The position numbers were made by a program, and so were the translations under genes. Below are positions 46,547 through 55,164 of a stretch of DNA of 64,000 bases, in pieces. Below the pieces are notes generated by a model. The model saw nothing but the letters and a program-made list of their open reading frames with translations, was not told where the DNA came from and searched no databases. Each line of letters starts with the position of its first letter. Position 1 is the stretch's first letter. The DNA comes from Bacteroides stercorirosoris (GTDB lineage: Bacteria; Bacteroidota; Bacteroidia; Bacteroidales; Bacteroidaceae), in contig NZ_FQZN01000013.1 of NCBI RefSeq assembly GCF_900142015.1, forward strand, positions 1-64,000. Reading direction: 5' to 3'.

Positions 46547-48850
46547 TTATTCGCTTTTAATTACTGTTGCCGGATTTTGCCGTGCTGCTTGCCATATCCG
46601 CCAGCCTATGCTGATGGAAATGATAACAATCATTGCTGCCAGAATAGCGACATAAATCCACCAGGTAATAGCAGCCTGGATTACATACCCCTCCAACCAA
46701 TGTTTCATGACAACATAACCTGCTGCAAAAGCTATAATTGCGGCCAATGCCAGTATGGTCATATATTCCCGAAGGAAGATACCGATGATGTCTGATATCG
46801 TAGCCCCGTTTACTTTGCGAACGGCAATCTCTTTACGCCGCTGTTCGCACGAAAGATTGACCAGGGAAAATACTCCGAAGACTGCAATAATAACGCAAAC
46901 TAGAGATGATATAGTGAGCAGTTTCATCAGAATACGTTCGGAAGCAGTGGCGTCATCAATGATACGCCCGAAACTTCGTGACCACATATAAAAATCAGGA
47001 TAACTTTTCTTAATGTACTCGTTAATGGCTTTCCGAGCGTCCTCATACTTTCCATGATAGGTATACACGTATTCTTTTCTGGGGGGAAACATTGATATAG
47101 TATATACAGCCGGCATTGCTTCTACTGTTGGCGAAAGACGAATGTCTTTCAGAACGCCGACAACTACATAAGATTTTGAAAACTTTTTCCCGATTGGATC
47201 TTTCCATCCGAATTTCTTAGCGAGAGCTTCGTTGATTAGAACATCATTACGATCAGACGACTCATCCGGAAAACTACCGGCCACTAATTTCAATCCAAAC
47301 AAATCGAATGTTTCCTTTGAAACCTGAAAGTCATTGATTGCAATTTCTTTATCACCCGGTTGTTTGTCATCCCATTCTGATGTAGTAAACATCGAATTGG
47401 AAGAACTGGGTAAAGGTAGGTTTGAAACTTCCCGGAAGTCAATGCCTGGAATCTCTTCCATCAGTCTTATCCAGTTTTCCTTTTCATCGTCTGGAATACC
47501 TTGAAGGTAGGCGACATATTCCAGATCCGGGTGGGCAACTCCCATGTCAGAAGAGGTACGGAGATGGTGCAGTTGCTTCATCATTACCGCTGTGCAAAAG
47601 ATAAAACCAATGCTGATGACCAACTGAAGCCAAAGTCCTGTCCGGCGGTAAAAAGCGGAAAAACGGTGGGTGAAAATGGAAGATATGGCAGACTGCAATG
47701 TAAAATGGCGCTGAACCAACAGTGTTCCCCAAGCAAAGAGTAAAACGATACCCATTGCAATTGACATATAGATAAGTGTCTCTTTATAGAAAAAGAAATT
47801 ACTTTCCTCAGAAATATAAGACCACTGCTTGAATGTGGGCAGACATATCTCCACCAACAACAATCCGACCAGGATTGCTGCGAACAGAAGTAGTATAATT
47901 TCGGACATCAACAGGATAATCAGACTCTTTTCTGTTGCCCCGTTTACTTTACGGAGTGCCCATTCGCGTTGTCGCATACGAATACGTATCAGATATATAA
48001 TCAGATAGTTGGACAGTGCTCCTAATACGATCAGCAAACTGATTAGGCAAAAAAGACGAACATACTCTATACGGACAAATGTATTGTATTGGGGATATGT
48101 ATAATGCAATTCGGTCAATGGAGTAATCTGAACAGGATATTTCTTTATATTTCCGTCCATATCGACTTCCATGTTTTCCAGTTTTTTCCGCAAAGCATCA
48201 ATGTCAGCGCCTGGAACTACGCGAAACAAGGTTGTTCCGGCAGCATAACCCCATTCCTGATATTGTGGAGTTGGACGTCTTGATATAACATCGAAGTCAT
48301 AATTTGAATGTCCTTTCCACTCTTGCACCACGGCAGTAATAATCAGCTTTTTATTAAATGGATATTCTTTGCCTATGGGGGACTCATCGCCAAAAAGTAA
48401 GCGGGCAGCTTTATCGCTGATGGCTACTTCGTCAGCTGTATTGTGCAGAAACTGCAAGCTGCCTTCCAGTACCGTTATCGGAAAGATTGAAATAAAAGCG
48501 CTATCCACTGATATCATCTTCCAATGTCTGCTCTGTTCGTCGTTAAATTCCGTCGTGAAATTGTTGTAGGTAGCCGCTTCTATTTCGGGAAAGGTCTTGA
48601 CCAGATGAGGAGCCAACAGTGGAGAAGTGATAATGGAATTACCACCGGTATAAAATACGGATGAAACAGAGGCCACATAAACCCTGTCGGCTCCATCATG
48701 GAAAGCATCGTAGCTCTGCTCATAATTTACCCACATACTGGATAAAGCAAAGCTGGCAAATCCTACTGCCAGACCAATGATACTAATCAAAGTCTGTGCT
48801 TTATACCTCAGCAGGTTTCTGTTTGCTATTTTTAGATAATGTTGTATCAT
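46547..48850 (-). CDS. FtsX/MacB-like ABC permease 5
   Basis: 767 residues, first of the three permeases in operon 1, 10 bases after the adaptor gene. N-terminus MIQHYLKIANRNLLRYKAQT, C-terminus NPATVIKSE, conserved RRKEIAVRKVNGATISD before the last spans. Same two-half layout. No ATPase gene is in this operon, so energy must come from the ATPase at 37651-38325 or one elsewhere. Confidence 0.9.
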   Translation of the reverse strand: MIQHYLKIANRNLLRYKAQTLISIIGLAVGFASFALSSMWVNYEQSYDAFHDGADRVYVASVSSVFYTGGNSIITSPLLAPHLVKTFPEIEAATYNNFTTEFNDEQSRHWKMISVDSAFISIFPITVLEGSLQFLHNTADEVAISDKAARLLFGDESPIGKEYPFNKKLIITAVVQEWKGHSNYDFDVISRRPTPQYQEWGYAAGTTLFRVVPGADIDALRKKLENMEVDMDGNIKKYPVQITPLTELHYTYPQYNTFVRIEYVRLFCLISLLIVLGALSNYLIIYLIRIRMRQREWALRKVNGATEKSLIILLMSEIILLLFAAILVGLLLVEICLPTFKQWSYISEESNFFFYKETLIYMSIAMGIVLLFAWGTLLVQRHFTLQSAISSIFTHRFSAFYRRTGLWLQLVISIGFIFCTAVMMKQLHHLRTSSDMGVAHPDLEYVAYLQGIPDDEKENWIRLMEEIPGIDFREVSNLPLPSSSNSMFTTSEWDDKQPGDKEIAINDFQVSKETFDLFGLKLVAGSFPDESSDRNDVLINEALAKKFGWKDPIGKKFSKSYVVVGVLKDIRLSPTVEAMPAVYTISMFPPRKEYVYTYHGKYEDARKAINEYIKKSYPDFYMWSRSFGRIIDDATASERILMKLLTISSLVCVIIAVFGVFSLVNLSCEQRRKEIAVRKVNGATISDIIGIFLREYMTILALAAIIAFAAGYVVMKHWLEGYVIQAAITWWIYVAILAAMIVIISISIGWRIWQAARQNPATVIKSE

Positions 48851-48860
48851 GTATTTGTTC

Positions 48861-50111
48861 TTATTTCAGTATCAACTCTTCCGCTTCGCCAAAGTTATCA
48901 TATCCCGTCGTAATAACCCAATCTCCCGGCTGTAAACCGTCCGTAATCTCATATTGTTGGGGATTCTGGCGTCCGATATTAAGAGGAACGCGTGTTGCTT
49001 TGTTCTTGGAGGCATTCAGTTTATAAATCCATTGTCCGCCGGTGGCCTGGTAGAAGTTGCCGCGTGGAATGACGATGGCCTGTTCCGGTTGTCCCAGTTC
49101 TATCTGTACACGGAAACTCTTTCCGACACGTACATTGTCGGGCATCTCTCCGGTAAATACCAGATCTACATCAAAAGTGCGGTCTTTCACTTCGGGAACG
49201 ACCTTGGTGATGCGGAGCGGATATTTGCGTCCCTGATAAATGATTGTGGCAGGAAGCCCCGTCGTAATGCGGTCTATGTAATATTCGCTGAGAGATGTGT
49301 GGATTTTATATTGATCTAATACCTTGATTTCTGCAATACTTTCGTTGGAAGAAACCTGTTGTCCCGGAGTCACTTTTACAAAACTAAGTTGTCCGGCGAC
49401 GGGGGCTTTCACAATTAAGTTTTCCAGCCGTTCGCAGGCACGTTCATACTTCTTGCGTTCACGTTCGCGGTCATTGCGGATCAAGTCTTTACGGATTACG
49501 GTTACGGCGGAGTCATGACGCAGACTTTCGCGCTGTAACTGTGCGTTTTTTACTTTATAGTTGTATTCGTCTTCGGAAACTTCCAGCTGGGCTTTGCTTT
49601 TGATACCCATTTTATATTCTTCTTTATCGAGATCGAAACTCTTCTTGAGGCGGTCCAGTTCGTAGTTGGTCTGCAAGGTTTGTTGTTGCAGGTTCAGACT
49701 TTTCTGTTCCATCTCGATTTCTTTCTCCTGATAGGTTATCAGTTGTTTTTCCCAATCATCACGCTGGTCTTCGATGCTACGCAGAAGGTCGGGGTTTTCA
49801 AGCATAAGGATGGTATCTCCTTTTTGAAGCAGACTTCCCTCCTCGCCTATGATGCGTTCCACGCTTCCTGCCTCGCGGGCATTGATCTTAATGGTGAGAA
49901 TGGGCTGGATAAGTCCCTCCACGTCTACATATTCCATGAACTTATCGTTTTTCACTTCTGCAATCTGTACATTTTCCTGATCGATGCGAAGCTTGCTCGG
50001 ACCGGCGGAAAGGATGATGACGTAGATAAGGAAAGCGAGAAAAACAACGCCTCCTGCCAGATAATAACGGTAGCGGATGTACCAGGGCTTCTTTTCAAGT
50101 TTAATATCCAT
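48861..50111 (-). CDS. HlyD/MacA-type periplasmic adaptor
   Basis: 416 residues with an N-terminal membrane anchor (about 11-32), lipoyl half-motifs (AREAGSVERIIGEEGSLLQKGDTIL; IVKAPVAGQLSFVKVTPGQQV), a long coiled-coil hairpin between them (about 105-220), and a beta-barrel with C-terminal domain. Links the permeases to the TolC-type channel encoded just upstream. Second gene of operon 1. Confidence 0.92.
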   Translation of the reverse strand: MDIKLEKKPWYIRYRYYLAGGVVFLAFLIYVIILSAGPSKLRIDQENVQIAEVKNDKFMEYVDVEGLIQPILTIKINAREAGSVERIIGEEGSLLQKGDTILMLENPDLLRSIEDQRDDWEKQLITYQEKEIEMEQKSLNLQQQTLQTNYELDRLKKSFDLDKEEYKMGIKSKAQLEVSEDEYNYKVKNAQLQRESLRHDSAVTVIRKDLIRNDRERERKKYERACERLENLIVKAPVAGQLSFVKVTPGQQVSSNESIAEIKVLDQYKIHTSLSEYYIDRITTGLPATIIYQGRKYPLRITKVVPEVKDRTFDVDLVFTGEMPDNVRVGKSFRVQIELGQPEQAIVIPRGNFYQATGGQWIYKLNASKNKATRVPLNIGRQNPQQYEITDGLQPGDWVITTGYDNFGEAEELILK

Positions 50112-50157
50112 AATGCTATTTATTTTTTCGATTTATATAGTGGTATGGTTTATGATT

Positions 50158-51651
50158 CTATTTTCTTATCATCTCATCCATCACCGCTTCTATCCTTTCC
50201 GTTTCCGTCAGCGGTGCGTCCAGCTCAAAATCGTAGAGTGTGATGCTGCGGAGGGTGTAATACAAACTCCAATAATTATATAATGCCGTTATATAATTCC
50301 GTCTTGCAGCGTCTTTTTCGCTGATGGATGCATTAAGGTCGAGTACGGTAGATTTGCCTAAAATATAAAGCCTCCGGGCTACGTCGGCACGCCGTTGTGC
50401 GGTTTCATCGGTGCGGGCGGCAATGTGTACGCGTTGCGATTGCAGATTGAACTGCTGTACCAGCTTGCGGACATTCAATTCAAAGTCCGTTTTGTCCTGT
50501 TCTACTTGAGTATAGGTCAGGTCACGGTTGGAACGGGCTACGCGAACCTGCCCTTTTCCCCGTCCCCAATCCAATATAGGCAGATTGATGCCGAGGGTGA
50601 CGTATTGTTGGTCTAAAGGGTTGTGATAGGCATCTTTCAGTTTGTTTCCCGTTTGCGTCAGTCCGAAACGGAGATAGAGGTCGGCTTTCAATCCGGCATT
50701 GGCGCGGGCGTTGGCGACGTTGCTCTCACTTTCCAGCTTACGACGCTGCATATTCAGTATATCCGGACTGTTTTCTCTTGCTGTCATCAAGGCAGCATTC
50801 AGGTCAATGTGAAGACTGGGTACGTGGTCGTTGACCTCTACCTTTATCAACACGTCTTCCTGAATGCCGAGATACGAACGGAGTTCCTGCATACAATCTT
50901 CTACCTCGATATGTGCGTTCATGCGGTTGGTCTCTTCAGTCAGTTTATTCAGTTCCAATTGCAGCATTTCGTTTTCGGTGATGGTGCCGATGTTATAGCG
51001 CCCTTGCGCGTATATATATAAGGTGTCAGCATTGGCATAGTTGGTAGAAGCAATTTCGTAGTTGCTTTGTGCCGTAGCAAGGGCGAAGAATTTTTGTGTG
51101 GCACGGGCAGCAACAAGTTCCAGGGTTTCTACGTAGGTTTTCTTAGCCTCTCGATAGCGCAACGGTTCGATGCGGCGATTCCATTTCAGACTATTGTAGC
51201 CGAAAAGTGCCTGGCTGTAACCTATATTTATGGGGGATGTCTGCCATGAAACGGTGTTATCGCTAAACAGGTCAAGCCGTTGGGCGGATGTTTCTACAAA
51301 CAGTGTACCTCCTGTCCAGGGGATGTTTTGTGTGAGACTCAGAGTGAGGTCGGTACTTAAAAGGTTCTGCTCTACAAATTTTACGCTACCATCGCTCATC
51401 GTGATTTTGTTGATGGCACGGTTCAAAGCTGGGTCGGAGGTCAGCTTTAATGCAGGCAAGTAGTTGGCCCGATAGTATTTGTAACTCCAATAGGCGGAAC
51501 GGAAACTGTGCCTGGCTGTTTGTGCATCAGGCGATTGCTGGCGGGCACGTTCTATCGTTTGGTTCAAAGTTAGCTCCAAAGTGTGCTCCTGGGCGGTAGC
51601 TGTTACCAGAGTTCCGCAAGTTATTATTGATAAAAGTATATTTTTGTACAT
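50158..51651 (-). CDS. TolC-family outer-membrane channel
   Basis: 497 residues from the ATG at 51651 (MYKNILLSII), chosen because AAAAGGAAC lies just upstream and the protein then opens with a clear signal peptide ending TATAQ. Repeated coiled-coil and strand segments of the outer membrane efflux family follow. First gene of operon 1. The predicted sigma-54 start site lies only about 16 bases before the ATG. Confidence 0.92.
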   Translation of the reverse strand: MYKNILLSIITCGTLVTATAQEHTLELTLNQTIERARQQSPDAQTARHSFRSAYWSYKYYRANYLPALKLTSDPALNRAINKITMSDGSVKFVEQNLLSTDLTLSLTQNIPWTGGTLFVETSAQRLDLFSDNTVSWQTSPINIGYSQALFGYNSLKWNRRIEPLRYREAKKTYVETLELVAARATQKFFALATAQSNYEIASTNYANADTLYIYAQGRYNIGTITENEMLQLELNKLTEETNRMNAHIEVEDCMQELRSYLGIQEDVLIKVEVNDHVPSLHIDLNAALMTARENSPDILNMQRRKLESESNVANARANAGLKADLYLRFGLTQTGNKLKDAYHNPLDQQYVTLGINLPILDWGRGKGQVRVARSNRDLTYTQVEQDKTDFELNVRKLVQQFNLQSQRVHIAARTDETAQRRADVARRLYILGKSTVLDLNASISEKDAARRNYITALYNYWSLYYTLRSITLYDFELDAPLTETERIEAVMDEMIRK

Positions 51652-51676
51652 AGTATGTTCCTTTTGATAAAAGAGT

Positions 51677-51693
51677 TTCAAATCCTATGCCAA
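51677..51693 (-). promoter_or_regulatory. Sigma-54 (-24/-12) promoter of operon 1
   Basis: Minus strand TTGGCATAGGATTTGAA differs at two bases from the promoter of operon 2. The -24 GG is intact; TGGCAT replaces TGGCAC, and the -12 has TTGA. A 12-mer ATTGTTTATTAG follows 12 bases upstream (51705-51716), exactly as at operon 2 (40884-40895). Confidence 0.75.
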
Positions 51694-51748
51694 AGTTGTA
51701 AGGTATTGTTTATTAGTGATATATCTGGATTGTGAAATGCTGTTTCGT

Positions 51749-51783
51749 GTGCTATACCGCACAAAAATAGTGCGTATACGCAC
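51749..51783. promoter_or_regulatory. Enhancer palindrome pair of operon 1
   Basis: GTGCTATACCGCAC (51749-51762) and GTGCGTATACGCAC (51770-51783, a perfect palindrome), 21 bases apart, 56 bases from the -24 element. Between operon 1 and the divergent regulator gene, so the regulator may also control itself. Confidence 0.7.
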
Positions 51784-51821
51784 GCACAACACATCAATAT
51801 ATTACTTATCTTTGCCGTGGG

Positions 51822-51968
51822 TATAAGCAAGTTTTGTTTTACTTATAGGCAAACATACCTTTACTTATAACCAAAGCGATGTTTTCTTATAGAGAAACGA
51901 TTACTAAGTTGCACAACTTGGGAGTCTTAAGTTGTAGATGTTGGTAGTACCGAGTTGTGCAACTTGGG
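51822..51968. repeat. Two adjacent 22/23-bp-period arrays upstream of the regulator gene
   Basis: CTTATA recurs at 51842, 51864 and 51886 (22 bases apart), preceded by its complement TATAAG at 51822. Then AAGTTG-type palindromes (AAGTTGCACAACTT at 51906, a degenerate copy at 51929, GAGTTGTGCAACTT at 51952) recur every 23 bases. Together they fill most of the leader region of the response-regulator gene. Confidence 0.6.
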
Positions 51969-52044
51969 TAATGAAAGACTATGGGAAAGTATATGTTTGG
52001 TATAGACATAATATAGAAAAGGATTACTGAAAAACAGAGTTGCT

Positions 52045-53415
52045 ATGGAACAGTTAGGAAAGATATTAATAGTGGATGATAACGAGGACGTGCTCTTTGC
52101 CCTCAACCTTTTGCTGGAACCCTATGCCGAGAAGATAAAAGTGGCGGTAACTCCCGACCGTATCGAACATTTTATGACAACTTTCCAGCCGGATATCATA
52201 TTGTTGGATATGAATTTCAGCCGTGATGCCATCAGTGGGCAGGAAGGTTTCGAGAGTTTGGAACAAATTCTGCGGATAGACTCCCAGGCTGTTGTTATTT
52301 TTATGACGGCGTATGCGGACACAGATAAAGCGGTGCGTGCCATCAAGGCCGGTGCTACGGATTTTATTCCGAAACCCTGGGAGAAAGAGAAGTTGCTTGC
52401 GACACTCTCGTCCGGTATGAAATTGCGGCGTTCCCGTTGTGAAATCAATCTGCTGAAAGAACAGGTGGAAGTGCTGAGTAGTGCCGGAAGTGCTACGGAA
52501 GAAGCCATTATCGGTGAGTCTGCTGCGATGCAGAACGTTTTTTCGACAGTGGATAAATTGCGTGATACGGATGCTAATATTTTGATTCTCGGTGAGAATG
52601 GAACAGGAAAAGATGTAATAGCCCGTTTGTTGTATCGCAGTTCGCCCCGTTACGGACGGCCGTTTGTAACGATTGACCTCGGAAGCATCCCGGAACAATT
52701 GTTTGAGAGTGAATTGTTCGGTTATGAGAAAGGAGCATTTACTGATGCACGGAAGTCAAAAGCCGGACGAATGGAAGTGGCGACAGGGGGAACATTGTTT
52801 TTGGATGAAATAGGTAATCTTTCATTGCCTATGCAGGCAAAGCTGCTCACGGCTATTGAAAAACGGCAAATCAGCCGTTTAGGAAGTACACAGGCGGTGC
52901 CTATTGATGTACGTCTGATTTGTGCAACCAACGCGGATATACGCCGTTTGGTCGAAGAAGGTAATTTCCGGCAGGACTTGCTTTATCGCATCAATACGAT
53001 TGAACTGCATATTCCGCCTTTGCGGGAACGGGGGAATGACATTCTCCTGTTGGCCGATTATTTCCTGCAACGCTATGCCCGGAAATATCAAAAGGAAATG
53101 AAAGGGCTGACACGTGAGGCAAAAGCCAAGTTGTTGAAATATCCCTGGCCGGGCAATGTGCGTGAGTTGCAGCATACAATGGAACGTGCCGTTATTCTGG
53201 GTGATGGCTCACTGTTACGTCCCGATAATTTCATGTTTCAGGCTTCTGCTCCCCGTCCCAAGAAGGAGGAAGAGGTGCTTAATCTGGAACAATTGGAACG
53301 ACAGGCAGTGGAAAAAGCAATGCGGTTGAGCGAAGGAAATATGACGCGGGCAGCAGAGTATCTGGGGATTACGAGATTCGCGTTGTATAGGAAGATTGAA
53401 AAATTGGGGTTATAA
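52045..53415 (+). CDS. NtrC-type sigma-54-dependent response regulator
   Basis: 456 residues: receiver domain with phospho-acceptor D55, AAA+ domain with Walker A GENGTGKD (183-190), sigma-54-contact loop GAFTDA (230-235, where NtrC has GAFTGA), Walker B LFLDEIG, and a Fis-like HTH at the end (about 432-456). It activates sigma-54 promoters, most likely the two found before the transporter operons. Divergent from operon 1 and followed by its probable kinase. Confidence 0.95.
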   Translation: MEQLGKILIVDDNEDVLFALNLLLEPYAEKIKVAVTPDRIEHFMTTFQPDIILLDMNFSRDAISGQEGFESLEQILRIDSQAVVIFMTAYADTDKAVRAIKAGATDFIPKPWEKEKLLATLSSGMKLRRSRCEINLLKEQVEVLSSAGSATEEAIIGESAAMQNVFSTVDKLRDTDANILILGENGTGKDVIARLLYRSSPRYGRPFVTIDLGSIPEQLFESELFGYEKGAFTDARKSKAGRMEVATGGTLFLDEIGNLSLPMQAKLLTAIEKRQISRLGSTQAVPIDVRLICATNADIRRLVEEGNFRQDLLYRINTIELHIPPLRERGNDILLLADYFLQRYARKYQKEMKGLTREAKAKLLKYPWPGNVRELQHTMERAVILGDGSLLRPDNFMFQASAPRPKKEEEVLNLEQLERQAVEKAMRLSEGNMTRAAEYLGITRFALYRKIEKLGL

Positions 53416-53659
53416 ATGATAATTTACCAGCGTAGCGCTGGAGCAAGGTTCTCCTTCGGCGTGCAAGTAATCTTTCAGACACGGATGACACGGATGACGC
53501 GGATTCTTTTTTCCTTCGGTGTGATATGCCGGTATGTATAGCGCAGCTTTAAAAATCCGCGTCATCCGTGTCATCCGCGTCTAAAAGATTAAAGTCCGCG
53601 TTCGTCCGCCTTATCCGCGTAGTCCGCGTACCCATTCCCTCGCCGATAAATTATCATTT
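53414..53659. repeat. Nested inverted-repeat element
   Basis: Outer arms AAATGATAATTTA (53414-53426) and TAAATTATCATTT (53647-53659) are exact complements. Inner arms of 37 bases (53469-53505, 53554-53590; 35 matches) consist of repeated CGGATGACACGGATGACGCGGATT-type blocks. More degenerate TCCGCGTA blocks fill 53591-53630. REP-like, lying between the regulator and kinase genes of one two-component system. Confidence 0.75.
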
Positions 53660-53679
53660 GATGAACAAAAACATATAAT

Positions 53680-54984
53680 ATGAAGCGGTATTCCTTAGTT
53701 GTAGTTTTGCACATTTGCCTTTTGGCAGTGCTTTCCGTAGGTGTATATGTACTATTCCGGGCTGAGCTGTGGTTTAGTACACTTATCACATTCCTGTTTC
53801 TTTTAGGTACAGGGGTACACCTCTATTATGTACAGATAAAGCAGTTGCAGATGATGCGCCGTCTGACGGATAGTTTGCGTTACAATGACATGACGCAGAC
53901 CTTTCGCCCACCGTATAAGAATAAGCTGATGACGGAAATGGCGATAGAATTGTCCGAAACCCTGCAAGCTTTTCGTGCCCGCCTGTTAGAAGAAGAAGTG
54001 AAGCATCAATACTACGAAAGCCTGCTGAACAAAGTAGATACCGCTGTATTAGTGACCGATATGTCCGGACGTATTGAATGGATGAACCGTGCAGCCATTG
54101 CCCAACTGGGACAAGACCCGCAACTGCCGACCGAACTTATGACCCTTTCTTCGGGAGAAACGCATGTCATGCGTATTCACCGAAACGGAGCTACTTTGGA
54201 AATGGCCGTAGCCGCCACCCTTTTCGTGGCTCGTGGCACGGAACGGAGACTGATCAGTTTAAAGAACATCCACTCTGTACTGGAACGGAATGAAATGGAA
54301 GCCTGGCAAAAGCTTATCCGCGTCCTCACCCACGAAATAATGAATTCCATCACTCCTATCATCTCTCTTTCCGAAACTTTAAGTGAGCGTGGAGTACCTG
54401 AGGCATTAAAAGATGCTACCGGAGAAAAAGAATATGCCGTAATGCTGCAAGCCATGCAGACCATTCACCGGCGCAGTAAAGGTTTATTGGGTTTCGTTGA
54501 AAATTATCGTCGTCTCACCCGTCTTCCTGCTCCCGTCCGGACCATCGTGCCTGTTCACGAATTGTTCGCGGATTTGCAGAAACTGTTTCCGGATCAAACC
54601 ATCCACTTTGAACTTCCTCCGTCAGACAAAAGCCTGGATGTGGATCGTGCCCAAATAGAACAAGTACTTATCAATCTCCTGAAAAATGCCCGCGAGGCAT
54701 CCGCCCGGCGCGAAGTACCTAAAATTGAGGTAAAGGCCAGTTTTGCACCCAAAGTGACCTCTTCCCTATCTTCATGGCGTTGTTCTATTACGGTCCGCGA
54801 TAATGGTGAAGGTATCTTGCCCGAAGTACAGGATAAAATATTCGTTCCATTCTTCACTACAAAGACAGCAGGTTCGGGCATCGGGCTGAGTCTTTGCAAA
54901 CAGATAATGAACCAGCACGGAGGAAATATTTCCGTTTATTCGGAACCGGGAAAAGGCAGTTGCTTCACTTTGCAGTTCAGTTAG
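53680..54984 (+). CDS. NtrB-like sensor histidine kinase
   Basis: 434 residues with two N-terminal spans (about 5-26 and 31-50) separated by a very short loop, so it probably senses within or at the membrane or in the cytoplasm. A PAS-like region (about 105-190) and HisKA with H218 in LTHEIMNSI follow. The N box LINLLKNAREAS, G1 DNGEGI and G2 GSGIGLSL are intact. Likely phosphorylates the preceding NtrC-type regulator. Confidence 0.92.
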   Translation: MKRYSLVVVLHICLLAVLSVGVYVLFRAELWFSTLITFLFLLGTGVHLYYVQIKQLQMMRRLTDSLRYNDMTQTFRPPYKNKLMTEMAIELSETLQAFRARLLEEEVKHQYYESLLNKVDTAVLVTDMSGRIEWMNRAAIAQLGQDPQLPTELMTLSSGETHVMRIHRNGATLEMAVAATLFVARGTERRLISLKNIHSVLERNEMEAWQKLIRVLTHEIMNSITPIISLSETLSERGVPEALKDATGEKEYAVMLQAMQTIHRRSKGLLGFVENYRRLTRLPAPVRTIVPVHELFADLQKLFPDQTIHFELPPSDKSLDVDRAQIEQVLINLLKNAREASARREVPKIEVKASFAPKVTSSLSSWRCSITVRDNGEGILPEVQDKIFVPFFTTKTAGSGIGLSLCKQIMNQHGGNISVYSEPGKGSCFTLQFS

Positions 54985-55164
54985 AGAGTTGCTTTTGTCC
55001 GTATAGCAATCGCTTTGAGTTTTATTAAAAAACACCAATATTATATAATCGTAAAAATTCAGTGTTAATATTTTATTGCTTTTAACAGCTACTAATTTTC
55101 TCATTTTTTATTTTTGCAGCCTCACAAGTCGACAACTCATATTTAATTAACCATAAAATTTCAT

